Source: Anammoximicrobium sp964645045 (GTDB lineage Bacteria; Planctomycetota; Planctomycetia; Pirellulales; Pirellulaceae). Taken from it: DNA of 64,000 nt. The notes beneath the pieces are model-generated. The model saw only the letters and a list, made by a program, of their open reading frames with translations. It had not been told where the DNA came from and searched no databases. Below, one piece after another: positions 43,964-52,986 of this stretch. The stretch spans positions 1 through 64,000 of the forward strand of contig CAZXYZ010000008.1 of NCBI GenBank assembly GCA_964645045.1, in the 5' to 3' direction. Both the position numbers and the translations under genes were made by a program. Within the stretch, counting starts at the first letter, position 1. Every line of letters begins with the position of its first letter.

Positions 43964-44575
43964 ATGAACGCAAAACGTGCTTTTGCCTGGATCGTGGTTC
44001 TCTCCTGTTGGGGTTGCAGCGAACGGTCGACTCCGATGCCCACCGCGGCGCAGGGCGTCGCCGACGCGCCGCCGGCAACGCCCGTAAGCAAGCCTGATTC
44101 CCTCCGTCTGTCCGTGAAAAGCTGGGACCAGATCCAACAATCGGTCGCCGCTCAGCAAGGCAAAGTCGTCGTTCTGGATCTGTGGTCGACGTGGTGCGTG
44201 CCTTGCGTGCGCGAATTCCCGAACTTGGTCAAGCTGCAGCGAGACCACCCCGCGGACGTTGTGTGCGTGGGATTCAATCTGGATTATTCCGGGGCGGCCG
44301 GCGAAACGCCCGAATCGTTCCGCGAGGCGGTCAGCCAGTTTTTGACCAAACAAGACGCCTCGTTCGAAAACGTAATCTCCAGCGACGCGGCCGACGACGT
44401 TTTCCAACGCCTCAAGCTGGGTTCGATTCCCGCCGTCCTCGTTTACGGCCCGGACGGCCAGCTGACCAAACGCTTTGACAACGACGACGGACTGTACGGC
44501 GACGAGGGCTTCACCTACGACAAGCACATCGTGCCTTGGGTCGAACAACTGCTGGCGCAACGTGAGCCGAAATGA
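43964..44575 (+). CDS. TlpA-like thioredoxin-fold lipoprotein
   Basis: A 203-aa membrane-anchored thiol-disulfide protein. A lipobox (VLSCWGCS) gives lipidation at Cys18 or Cys15; after a Pro/Ala linker, the thioredoxin fold carries the active site WCVPC (VVVLDLWSTWCVPCVREFP) at about residue 76-80 and the cis-proline region SIPAVLVYG. It is likely in the periplasm or outer membrane as a thiol reductase or resa/tlpA-like protein. It lies downstream of the TGA-containing thioredoxin-like gene, but a terminator and palindrome intervene. Confidence 0.88.
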   Translation: MNAKRAFAWIVVLSCWGCSERSTPMPTAAQGVADAPPATPVSKPDSLRLSVKSWDQIQQSVAAQQGKVVVLDLWSTWCVPCVREFPNLVKLQRDHPADVVCVGFNLDYSGAAGETPESFREAVSQFLTKQDASFENVISSDAADDVFQRLKLGSIPAVLVYGPDGQLTKRFDNDDGLYGDEGFTYDKHIVPWVEQLLAQREPK

Positions 44576-44702
44576 AGTCCGCGGGATAGGCTGCCAGCTT
44601 GTCAGATTCGCAATTCGTGAAAACCTGACAAGCGAGGACTCCGTGAGTCGACTGGCTGGAAGCCGATCCCATTTCCCCAACCACTGCCGCTGCGACGCGA
44701 CG

Positions 44703-46139
44703 ATGACCAACAAGCTGATCCTTTTCTTCACCGCGTTCCTTGGCGTCCTCGGCGGTCTTTCGCCGGCCGCTGACTCGCCCCGCCCGCACATCGTCTTCGT
44801 TATGGCGGATGACATGGGTTGGGGCCAGACCGGATATCGTAACCATCCGGTGCTGCAGACGCCGAACCTTGATGCGATGGCGGCCGGTGGTCTGCGGTTC
44901 GAGCGGTTCTATGCCGGCGGGCCGGTCTGCTCGCCCACCCGAGCCAGCGTGCTGACCGGCCGGTCGCACGACCGCACAGGCGTGCTCAGCCACGGCTATG
45001 CGCTGCGGTTGCAGGAGAAGACCATTGCCCGGGCCCTGCAGGCCGCGGGCTATGTCACCGGACATTTCGGTAAATGGCACCTCAACGGCTTGCGCGGCCC
45101 CGGCGCACCGGTCCTGAGGGATGATCCGCGCAGTCCCGGAGCGTTTGGATTCGACGAATGGGTCTCGGTCACGAACTTCTTCGATGTGGATCCACTCATG
45201 AGCCGCGCGGGTGCCATCGAGCAGTTCCACGGCGACTCGTCCGAAATCGCCGTCGCCGAGGCGGTCAAATTTCTGGACAAGCATCGTGCGGGCGACAAGC
45301 CCATGTTTGCAGTCGTTTGGTATGGGACGCCGCACAGTCCGTTCCGGGCGTTGCCGGAGGACAAGGCCGGCTTCAGCCAACTCCAGCAAGCCTCCGCCGA
45401 GCACTACGGCGAACTCGTGGCGATGGACCGCAGCCTTGGCACTCTGCGGAGCAAATTGCGCGAGCTGGGTCTGGCAGATAATACGCTGCTGGTCTTCTGC
45501 AGCGACAACGGCGGACTGCCCGGCATCGTGCCCGAGACGGTGGGCGGCTTGCGCGGCAACAAAGGCTCCGTCTACGAAGGCGGCCTGCGCGTGCCCGGCA
45601 TCATCGAGTGGCCGGCCGTGATCAAGCCGCGCATCACCAGCTATCCCGCTTGTACGATGGATCTGTTCCCCACGGTCGCCAACATCCTCGGCCTGCCCGG
45701 CGAAGTGTTCGTTCAACCGCTCGACGGCATCAGCCTCAAGCCGCTGTTCACCGCGGAATTGACCGCACGTCCGAAGCCCATTCCCTTCCGTTTCGGCGCC
45801 AAGGCCGCCCTGGTCGATAACCGCTTCAAGTTGCTGACCAACGGCCTGAGCAACGGCGGCTTCCAACTGTACGACCTCGAAACCGATCCGCACGAAAGCC
45901 GCGACCTAAGCGGCGAGCAGCCGGAGCGTTTCGAGCGAATGAAACGGGAACTGCTCGCCTGGAACGAGGCCGTGGAGGCGAGTTTGGCGGGCCGGGATTA
46001 CCCCATAGGGCAAGTCGTGCCCGCCGATCCGGAACCCCAGAACTGGTACGAGATCCCGGCGTACGCGCCGTACTTGCCGCAATGGAAGGACCGCTGGGAG
46101 TTCAAGTCCTACCTTGACCGCCGGCGCAAGACCAAATAG
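44703..46139 (+). CDS. Sulfatase (arylsulfatase family)
   Basis: A 478-aa type I sulfatase with signal peptide (LILFFTAFLGVLGGLSPA). The formylglycine motif is CSPTRASVLTGR, the metal-binding start HIVFVMADDMGWGQTG, and later metal/sulfate residues occur in GHFGKWHLNG, WYGTPHSPFRALP and FCSDNGGL. Cys in CxPxR would be converted to formylglycine. The substrate is unknown; planctomycetes use many for sulfated polysaccharides. ATG 44703 has no clear ribosome-binding site; the upstream open frame overlaps the previous gene and is unlikely. Confidence 0.93.
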   Translation: MTNKLILFFTAFLGVLGGLSPAADSPRPHIVFVMADDMGWGQTGYRNHPVLQTPNLDAMAAGGLRFERFYAGGPVCSPTRASVLTGRSHDRTGVLSHGYALRLQEKTIARALQAAGYVTGHFGKWHLNGLRGPGAPVLRDDPRSPGAFGFDEWVSVTNFFDVDPLMSRAGAIEQFHGDSSEIAVAEAVKFLDKHRAGDKPMFAVVWYGTPHSPFRALPEDKAGFSQLQQASAEHYGELVAMDRSLGTLRSKLRELGLADNTLLVFCSDNGGLPGIVPETVGGLRGNKGSVYEGGLRVPGIIEWPAVIKPRITSYPACTMDLFPTVANILGLPGEVFVQPLDGISLKPLFTAELTARPKPIPFRFGAKAALVDNRFKLLTNGLSNGGFQLYDLETDPHESRDLSGEQPERFERMKRELLAWNEAVEASLAGRDYPIGQVVPADPEPQNWYEIPAYAPYLPQWKDRWEFKSYLDRRRKTK

Positions 46140-46333
46140 CCGAATTGAGTTCGTGTCGGCCACGGACTGTCCGTCAAAAAACTGACTGGCGGGGTATTTC
46201 GTGGCTTTCTTCGATGCGTTGACCGTTCGTTCCTGGGGCGATACAGTCATGAAAGAGTTCCAGCCTGCATCGGCTCCTCACTCGACGGGCCGCAAGGCTT
46301 TGGGGGGCGTGTCTTTTTCGGGAGATCGTCGAA

Positions 46334-46690
46334 ATGACCACTCGCGTTAAGAATCGCACGAATCGGAAACAGTCTCCCCTGACACAGCCGGTCCTAGCAG
46401 ATATTGTGCGACGGGTGGTTGAGGTCGCGAAACCTCAACGGATCGTGATGTTCGGATCGGCCGCCCGCGGCTCGATGCAGCCCGACAGTGACGTGGATCT
46501 CTTGGTCGTCAAGAGCGGTCGCTTCCACCGGGGACGGCTCGTTGATGCCATCTATCGTAATCTGCGGGGGGTGGAGGCGCCGGTGGACGTGATCGTGGTC
46601 ACGCCAGCCGAAGTCGAACGGTATCGGGACGATCCCTGTCTGATCATATCGCCCGCACTAAGAGAGGGAAAACTCGTGTATGACTCGTAA
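46334..46690 (+). CDS. Minimal nucleotidyltransferase (MNT antitoxin-like)
   Basis: A 118-aa nucleotidyltransferase of the MNT type: GSAARGSMQPDSDVDLLVV is the GS...DxD motif, with a third acidic residue in VEAPVDVIVV. In HEPN/MNT toxin-antitoxin modules MNT counters the HEPN partner by adenylylating it. It overlaps the next gene (HEPN) by 11 bp, the typical layout. The pair sits between two sulfatase genes. Confidence 0.9.
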   Translation: MTTRVKNRTNRKQSPLTQPVLADIVRRVVEVAKPQRIVMFGSAARGSMQPDSDVDLLVVKSGRFHRGRLVDAIYRNLRGVEAPVDVIVVTPAEVERYRDDPCLIISPALREGKLVYDS

Positions 46691-47084
46691 GCGACGGCAG
46701 CCCAACGATCCGCTGGAGTGGCTCAGCCGGGCCCAAAGCAACCTGCTGCGAGCGGGGAGCCCGCTGCCCGGCGCCTATCTGGAGGACTTTTGCTTCGATG
46801 CGCAACAGGCGGCGGAGAAGGCCATCAAGGCGGTCTTCATGGCGCACGGCACGGCATTTCCGTACATCCACGACCTAGGGCGGCTCCTGACTTTGCTCGT
46901 GCAAGCGGGCGTCCGCGTTCCGAAGTACGTTCAGGAGGCGGACCAACTGACGCGGTTCGCCGTCGACGCTCGCTATCCCGGGCTTTCCAGCCCGATCACA
47001 AAGTCCGAGCATCGTCGCGCGGTGCGTATCGCAACCGAGGTGGTGCGCTGGGCGACGCGACAGGTGGAAAGACGCTGCCCTTGA
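46680..47084 (+). CDS. HEPN domain protein (toxin of HEPN/MNT pair)
   Basis: A 134-aa HEPN protein. The helical core CFDAQQAAEKAIKAVFMAHG and FPYIHDLGRLLTLL follow the family; the HEPN R-x4-6-H RNase motif is not obvious, so it may be the non-RNase HepT-like or degenerate type. It starts within the MNT gene end. A long frame in another phase overlaps it but is not coding. Confidence 0.85.
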   Translation: MTRKRRQPNDPLEWLSRAQSNLLRAGSPLPGAYLEDFCFDAQQAAEKAIKAVFMAHGTAFPYIHDLGRLLTLLVQAGVRVPKYVQEADQLTRFAVDARYPGLSSPITKSEHRRAVRIATEVVRWATRQVERRCP

Positions 47085-47149
47085 ACCTCAAGAAATTCGG
47101 AGAGGGCGTTCACAACCGGCAATCCCCAACTGAACAGAAAGGCCCTGAC

Positions 47150-48934
47150 ATGATAAGGCAAATCACTTCGCTGGCCGGTGGACTCACGCTGCTCGTTCTG
47201 GCGGTGGCAGCGCCGCCGCTGCCCGCCGCCGAAGACATGCGGCCCAACATCATCCTCATCATGTCGGATGACATGGGCTGGTCCGACCTGGGCTGCTACG
47301 GCGGCGAGATCAGCACGCCGAACCTGGACGCCCTGGCGCAGGACGGCGTGCGTTTTACACAGTTCTACAACACCGCCCGCTGCTGCCCCACCCGCGCCGC
47401 GCTGCTGACCGGACTGTATCCGCACCAGGCCGGCATCGGACACATGATGGAAGACAAAGGGCTGGACGCTTATCGCGGGGACCTCAACCGCAACTGCGTC
47501 ACGATCGCACAGACGCTCCAGCCGGCCGGTTACCGGACCTACATGACCGGCAAGTGGCACGTGACGAAGTCCATCCGGCCCAGCGGCGATTCGGACCGGC
47601 ACAACTGGCCTCTGCAGCGTGGCTTCGACCGCTTCTACGGCACAATTCATGGCGGGGGCAGCTTCTACGACCCCACCACGCTGGTCCGCGACAACACGTT
47701 CATCTCGCCGTATGCCGATCCGGAGTATCGGCCCGAGCAATTCTATTACACGGATGCCATCACGGATCACGCCGCAAAGTTCGTCGCCGAGCACGCGCGC
47801 GATCACACCGGCAAACCTTTCTTCATGTACGTCGCCCCCACCGCAGCCCACTGGCCGATGCATGCGAAGGAAGCCGATATCGCCAAGTATAAAGGCAAGT
47901 ATGACGCCGGCTACGACGCCATCCGCGCCGCCCGCGTGGCGAAACTGAAACAACTCGGCTTGATTGACCCGCAGTGGCAGTTGGCGCCCCAGCAAGGCGG
48001 CGCGTGGAGCGAGGTGCCGGACCGCGAGTTCGAACTGCGCTGCATGGAGGTCTATGCCGCGATGGTGGATTGCCTGGACCAAGGCATCGGCCGGCTCGTG
48101 TCAAAACTAAAGCAAACCGGTCAGTTCGACAACACGCTGATCCTGTTCCTGCAAGACAACGGCGGCTGCGCCGAAGGCATGGGCCGCGGCAAGAACAACC
48201 CAGCGCCCCGGCATCGCGCCGACACGCCCTCGCTGCCGCCCTTGGCCGCGGATTATCTCCAGCCCGACATGATTCCGAAACAAACACGCGATGGCTTCCC
48301 CATGCGTCAGGGCTATGGCGTGCTGCCCGGTGCGGCGGACACCTACCACGGCTACGGCGAGGCCTGGGCGAACGTCAGCAACACGCCGTTCCGCGAGTAC
48401 AAGCACTGGGTCCACGAAGGCGGCATCAGCACGCCGCTGATCGCGCACTGGCCGGCCGGCATCCCCGCCGCCCGCCGCAACGCGTTGGAGCCGCAGCCCG
48501 CGCACCTGATCGACCTCATGGCCACCTGTGTGGACCTCGCCGGCGCCGCGTATCCCGCGCAGGTTCAAGGCCACCCGATTACGCCGCTGGAAGGCGTCAG
48601 TCTGCGACCCGCGTTCGGCGGCCGGCCGTTGTCGCGTCGAGAGCCGATCTTCTTCGAGCATGAAGGCAACCGTGCCGTGCGCGACGGCCAGTGGAAACTG
48701 GTGGCCAAAGGCCCACGCGGCCCGTGGGAACTGTACGACATGGCCGCCGACCGCACGGAGATGAACGATCTGGCCGCCCAGCAACCCGACCGCGTCCAGC
48801 AACTGGCCGCCGCCTGGGAAGGCTGGGCCCACCGCGCCCAGGCCATCCCGTGGATCTGGGGCCCGCCGTATGGCGATCCGGAGCAGCCGAAAACGAAGCC
48901 GGGAGCGAAGGCCAAGAGGAAGGTAAAAGCATGA
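47150..48934 (+). CDS. Sulfatase (arylsulfatase A-like)
   Basis: A 594-aa sulfatase with a signal peptide (SLAGGLTLLVLAVAAPPLPA). Formylglycine motif CCPTRAALLTG; opening NIILIMSDDMGWSDLGCYGG; other catalytic residues in TGKWHV, YVAPTAAHWPMHAK and LQDNGGCAEG. C-terminal Lys-rich tail (KTKPGAKAKRKVKA) is unusual for a secreted enzyme. ATG 47150 follows AAAGG. Together with the sulfatase at 44703 and the partial one at 63654 it points to sulfated glycan degradation. Confidence 0.93.
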   Translation: MIRQITSLAGGLTLLVLAVAAPPLPAAEDMRPNIILIMSDDMGWSDLGCYGGEISTPNLDALAQDGVRFTQFYNTARCCPTRAALLTGLYPHQAGIGHMMEDKGLDAYRGDLNRNCVTIAQTLQPAGYRTYMTGKWHVTKSIRPSGDSDRHNWPLQRGFDRFYGTIHGGGSFYDPTTLVRDNTFISPYADPEYRPEQFYYTDAITDHAAKFVAEHARDHTGKPFFMYVAPTAAHWPMHAKEADIAKYKGKYDAGYDAIRAARVAKLKQLGLIDPQWQLAPQQGGAWSEVPDREFELRCMEVYAAMVDCLDQGIGRLVSKLKQTGQFDNTLILFLQDNGGCAEGMGRGKNNPAPRHRADTPSLPPLAADYLQPDMIPKQTRDGFPMRQGYGVLPGAADTYHGYGEAWANVSNTPFREYKHWVHEGGISTPLIAHWPAGIPAARRNALEPQPAHLIDLMATCVDLAGAAYPAQVQGHPITPLEGVSLRPAFGGRPLSRREPIFFEHEGNRAVRDGQWKLVAKGPRGPWELYDMAADRTEMNDLAAQQPDRVQQLAAAWEGWAHRAQAIPWIWGPPYGDPEQPKTKPGAKAKRKVKA

Positions 48935-49115
48935 GACCGTTTTTGGGACCACCGTTGCCATTGGGTTCGGGTTGAACGAAACATTATTGCTCTACTTTTC
49001 GGGCCGTTTGTGTTTTCATTTGAAAGACACTATCATCGTGCCTGTCGATGGCGGTATTTCGTTTACCACAGCGTAAGCAGCCTGCATGGCTGGCGCGTGA
49101 CCGGAGCCTGCAATC

Positions 49116-51182
49116 ATGGAAAACGGCCAGCTGCGCTGGATCGCCAACTTCATCTGGAATATCGCCGATGATGTGCTGCGCGGCGTGTACGTCCGCGGGA
49201 AGTACCGCGACGTCATTCTGCCCATGACCGTCATCCGCCGTCTCGACGCCGTGCTGGAGTCCACCAAGAAGGACGTGCTCGACATGAAAGCCCGGCTCGA
49301 CCAGGCGGGCATCACCCACCAGGACGCGGCGCTCAAGCAGGCCGCGCGGCAGGCGTTCTACAACACCTCCCCTTTCACGCTCCGCGATCTCAAGTCTCGC
49401 GCGAAACAGCAGCAGCTGAAGGTTGATTTTGAAGCGTACCTCGACGGCTTCTCGCCGAACGTCCAGGAGATTCTGGACAAGTTCAAGTTCCGCAACCAGA
49501 TCCCCACGCTCGTGGAAGCCGATATTCTCGGCGGGCTGATCGAGAAGTTCCTCGACAAGTCGATCAATCTCAGCCCTGCGCCGGTCCTGGACGAGGATGG
49601 CAATGTCCAGCTGCCGGCGCTCGACAACCATGCGATGGGCACCATCTTCGAGGAGCTGATCCGGCGGTTTAACGAGGAGAACAACGAAGAAGCCGGGGAG
49701 CACTTCACGCCGCGCGACGTCGTGAAGCTGATGGCGAATCTGATCTTTCTCCCCATTGCAGGCCAAATCGAGTCGGGCACCTACCTGGTCTACGACGGCG
49801 CGTGCGGCACCGGTGGCATGCTGACCGTCGCCGAGGACACGCTGCACCGTCTGGCGGACGAGCATGGCAAGGAAGTCTCCATTCACCTGTTCGGCCAGGA
49901 AAGCCAGCCCGAAACCTACGCCATCAGCAAGGCCGACCTGCTGCTCAAAGGCGAAGGCGAAGAGGCGGAGAATTTCGCGAACGGGTCCACGCTGTCGCAG
50001 GATGCGTTCCCGTCCCGCGAATTCGACTTCATGCTCTCTAACCCGCCCTACGGCAAGAGTTGGAAGACCGACCTGGAGCGGATGGGCGGCAAGAAGGACA
50101 TCCAGGACCGGCGTTTCGTGGTCAGCCACGGGGACAATCCGGAGTTTTCGCTCATCACCCGGTCGAACGATGGCCAGCTCATGTTCCTGGTGAACAAGCT
50201 GAGCAAGATGAAACGCGACACGGCGCTCGGCAGCCGCATCGCCGAAGTTCACAACGGTTCGTCGCTGTTCACGGGCGACGCGGGCCAGGGAGAAAGCAAC
50301 GTCCGCCGGTGGATCATCGAAAACGACTGGCTCGAAGCCGTCATCGCGCTGCCGCTGAACATGTTCTACAACACGGGCATCGCGACCTACATTTGGGTCC
50401 TGTCCAACCGCAAGCCACCACACCGCCAGGGCAAGGTGCAACTGATCGACGCCACGGCGATCTTCCAGCCGTTGCGAAAAAACCTCGGCAAGAAAAACTG
50501 CGAATTCTCCGACGAACAGATCCGCCAAATCACGGAACGGTTTCTCGCCTTCGAAGAGACCGAGCAATCGAAGATCTTCCCCAATGAGGAATTTGGCTAT
50601 TGGAAGATCACCGTCGAGCGGCCCCTGCGGTTGGCCACGCATGTCACGCCGGAGAAGCTGGCCGCCTTCAAGGCAACGGCCGACAAGCAGCTGCATAAGC
50701 CGGCCGAACTGCTGGCAGACATCGCCGGCGGTGGAACTCCGCACCTAAACTTCAACTCCGTCAAGGAGCAGTTCGAGGCGGCGTTGGATAAGCTCGACAT
50801 CAAGCTGCGGGCCTCCGAATTGAAAAACCTGTTCGACGCGTTCACCCGCAAAGATCCGCAGGCCGAGCCGGTCATCAAGAAGAAAACCAAGAAGGGAGTC
50901 GAGTACGAGCCCGATCCGGATCTGCGCGACACCGAGCAGGTGCCGCTGTCGGAGCCGGGCGGCGTCGAGGCGTTTTTCCAGCGCGAGGTCCTGCCCCATG
51001 TCCCCGACGCCTGGATCGACCACACCAAGACGCAGATCGGCTACGAGATTTCGTTCACACGGCACTTCTACAAGCCGCAGCCGCTCCGCTCGCTGGAGGC
51101 GATTCGCGCCGACCTCCAATCGTTGCAAGCCGAGGCCGAGGGACTGCTCGACCAGATCGTTGCCACGGGGGCCGCGCAATGA
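49116..51182 (+). CDS. hsdM: Type I restriction-modification DNA methyltransferase, M subunit
   Basis: A 688-aa N6-adenine methyltransferase. It has the HsdM N-terminal helical domain (ANFIWNIADDVLRGVYVRGK), the SAM motif DGACGTGGML and catalytic motif NPPYGKSW at about residue 308-315, plus the helical C-terminal tail. With HsdS it methylates the recognition site; with HsdS and HsdR it restricts. It is longer than the E. coli enzyme (529 aa), as in the N6_Mtase-type subfamily. Its stop overlaps the ATG at 51179 (ATGA). Confidence 0.95.
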   Translation: MENGQLRWIANFIWNIADDVLRGVYVRGKYRDVILPMTVIRRLDAVLESTKKDVLDMKARLDQAGITHQDAALKQAARQAFYNTSPFTLRDLKSRAKQQQLKVDFEAYLDGFSPNVQEILDKFKFRNQIPTLVEADILGGLIEKFLDKSINLSPAPVLDEDGNVQLPALDNHAMGTIFEELIRRFNEENNEEAGEHFTPRDVVKLMANLIFLPIAGQIESGTYLVYDGACGTGGMLTVAEDTLHRLADEHGKEVSIHLFGQESQPETYAISKADLLLKGEGEEAENFANGSTLSQDAFPSREFDFMLSNPPYGKSWKTDLERMGGKKDIQDRRFVVSHGDNPEFSLITRSNDGQLMFLVNKLSKMKRDTALGSRIAEVHNGSSLFTGDAGQGESNVRRWIIENDWLEAVIALPLNMFYNTGIATYIWVLSNRKPPHRQGKVQLIDATAIFQPLRKNLGKKNCEFSDEQIRQITERFLAFEETEQSKIFPNEEFGYWKITVERPLRLATHVTPEKLAAFKATADKQLHKPAELLADIAGGGTPHLNFNSVKEQFEAALDKLDIKLRASELKNLFDAFTRKDPQAEPVIKKKTKKGVEYEPDPDLRDTEQVPLSEPGGVEAFFQREVLPHVPDAWIDHTKTQIGYEISFTRHFYKPQPLRSLEAIRADLQSLQAEAEGLLDQIVATGAAQ

Positions 51183-51523
51183 ACTTAACACGCGGTGCCA
51201 TCGTCGCTTGCAGTAAGTGCAATCTCGCCGTACTCGACGAGATCGGACGCACGTCACTTGACCCGTCGGCGAGCCCAGCCGATACTTATTTCATCTACTC
51301 CCCGTCGGACACGCCGCAAGGCCTTCGACGGGGTTCTGTTTTTCTTGGTTCTCTCGGCCGCGCGTGGGAGGTGCCCCATACCTGCTGAACCGCATTCCCC
51401 AGCAGCCCGACCTACGCGAACACGCGCGGCATTAACAAGACCGAGTGGGTGCGGATCACCCGGGCGACCTACGACGCTTGCCTCGACTCCCGCGACTATC
51501 GGCCCAAGGGAGGGAAGCCATGA
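51179..51523 (+). pseudogene. Possible small gene between hsdM and hsdS with in-frame TGA
   Basis: ATG 51179 overlaps the hsdM stop, and TGA 51521-51523 overlaps the hsdS ATG, with one in-frame TGA at 51386-51388 and no other stop. The second part (INKTEWVRITRATYDACLDS) looks coding; the first (MNLTRGAIVACSKCNLAVLD...) does not match a family I know. The hairpin at 51300 lies within it. It may be a relict of a third operon gene. I cannot name it. Confidence 0.3.
51300..51345 (+). terminator. Terminator-like hairpin between hsdM and hsdS
   Basis: CCCCGTCG (51300-51307) pairs with CGACGGGG (51326-51333); the loop contains a GCC-GCAA-GGC mini-hairpin, and TTCTGTTTTTCTT follows. If active, it would limit transcription of hsdS relative to hsdM. 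Confidence 0.6.
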
Positions 51524-52950
51524 CGGATGAAATGCGCCCCTATCCGGAATACAAGGACTCCGGGTTGGCTTGGCTCGGGAACGTGCCAGAGCACTGGGAT
51601 GTTTGTCGGAATGGGCGGCTGTTCGCGCAGCGCAACGAGACGGGCTTTGGCGACTTGCCCATTCTCGAAGTCTCGCTCAAAACCGGCGTGCGGGTGCGCG
51701 ACATGGAGAATCTGAAGCGCAAGCAGGTCATGTCGGACCGCGAAAAGTACAAGCGGGCTGTCAAAGGGGACATCGCGTACAACATGATGCGGATGTGGCA
51801 GGGCGCGCTGGGCGCTGCCCCGGTCGATGGCCTGGTCAGCCCGGCCTACGTCGTGGCCAGGCCGTTCGCGGGAACCGAGACGCGCTACTTCAGCTACTTG
51901 TTCCGCACCGCCGCCTACATGGCGGAAGTCGATGGCTATTCTCGCGGCATCGTGAAGGACCGCAACCGGCTGTATTGGGAAGACTTCAAGCGGATGCCGT
52001 CCTGCTATCCGCCGCCCGAAGAACAAAAGGCGATTGCCGATTACCTCGACGCCAACGCGGCGCTGGTCCGCAAGTTCATCCGCAACCGACGGCGGTTGGT
52101 CGAGGTGCTGAACGAGCAAAAGCAGGCAATCATCAACCAGGCCGTCACCCGCGGTCTTGACGCCTCTGTGCCGCTCAAACCCTCCGGTATCGAATGGCTC
52201 GGCGATGTGCCAAAGCATTGGGAGGTTCGCCGGCTCCGGCAGATTGCCACTGTGCGACTTAGCAGCGTGGACAAAGTTAGTGCGGACGGGGAGATGCCCG
52301 TTCGTTTGTGCAACTATGTGGACGTTTATCACAACGATGAGATAAGTGACGCCATCCCCTTTATGCAGGGAAGTGCAACGGCAGGCGAGATTGAGGCATT
52401 CTCGCTCAAGGCGGGAGATGTGCTAGTTACCAAAGACTCGGAGGAATGGCAGGACATTGCCGTTCCTGCTTACGTTCCGAAGACTCTCGACGGCGTCGTC
52501 TGCGGGTATCACTTGGCCATGATCCGGCCACGACCTCATCGACTCAATGCGGAATATCTCGCTCGGGCATTCACCGCGGAGTCGGTTGCGATCCAGTTTC
52601 GTGTTGCTGCTAACGGTGTCACCCGTTTTGGCTTGCCGCAGAATGCGATCAAGGGAGGTCTATTCCCTGTTCCGCCGCTGGACGAACAACAGGAAATCGT
52701 TGCCGACATCGCCGAACAGTGCAGCCGCATGCACACCGCAATTGCGATGACGGAGAATGAAATCGCGTTACTCCGCGAGTACCGTACGCGGCTCATCGCC
52801 GACGTGGTGACGGGAAAGCTGGACGTTCGCCACCTAGCCCCGCCGCCCGGCAGCCACGAAGCGGACGAACTAACAAACATGGACGCCGACGAGAGTCTCG
52901 ACGAGGAACCTCCCGAGGACGACGAGGCGGAACTGGTCGATGCCGAGTAA
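51520..52950 (+). CDS. hsdS: Type I restriction-modification specificity subunit
   Basis: A 476-aa HsdS with two target-recognition domains. Both halves begin with the same signature: SGLAWLGNVPEHW at residue about 13 and SGIEWLGDVPKHW at about 222; each TRD ends with the family helix (PPPEEQKAIADYLDANAAL and PPLDEQQEIVADIAEQC). The linking helices set the spacer of a bipartite target. The C-terminal tail is acidic (NMDADESLDEEPPEDDEAEL). GGAGG precedes ATG 51520. Confidence 0.93.
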   Translation: MTDEMRPYPEYKDSGLAWLGNVPEHWDVCRNGRLFAQRNETGFGDLPILEVSLKTGVRVRDMENLKRKQVMSDREKYKRAVKGDIAYNMMRMWQGALGAAPVDGLVSPAYVVARPFAGTETRYFSYLFRTAAYMAEVDGYSRGIVKDRNRLYWEDFKRMPSCYPPPEEQKAIADYLDANAALVRKFIRNRRRLVEVLNEQKQAIINQAVTRGLDASVPLKPSGIEWLGDVPKHWEVRRLRQIATVRLSSVDKVSADGEMPVRLCNYVDVYHNDEISDAIPFMQGSATAGEIEAFSLKAGDVLVTKDSEEWQDIAVPAYVPKTLDGVVCGYHLAMIRPRPHRLNAEYLARAFTAESVAIQFRVAANGVTRFGLPQNAIKGGLFPVPPLDEQQEIVADIAEQCSRMHTAIAMTENEIALLREYRTRLIADVVTGKLDVRHLAPPPGSHEADELTNMDADESLDEEPPEDDEAELVDAE

Positions 52951-52986
52951 CACAGAACTCACCGGCTCGCTTACGGAGATCATCCA

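Noticed and set aside
44511..45893. A 460-codon open frame antisense to the sulfatase
   Set aside because: The sulfatase has an intact CxPxR motif and signal peptide; the reverse frame is a by-product.
46718..47149. N-terminal extension of the second sulfatase over the HEPN gene
   Set aside because: The HEPN gene in another frame is coherent, and ATG 47150 has a ribosome-binding site and signal peptide directly after it.
48984..50744. A 586-codon open frame antisense to hsdM
   Set aside because: hsdM carries the SAM and NPPY motifs in the other strand; the shadow has none.
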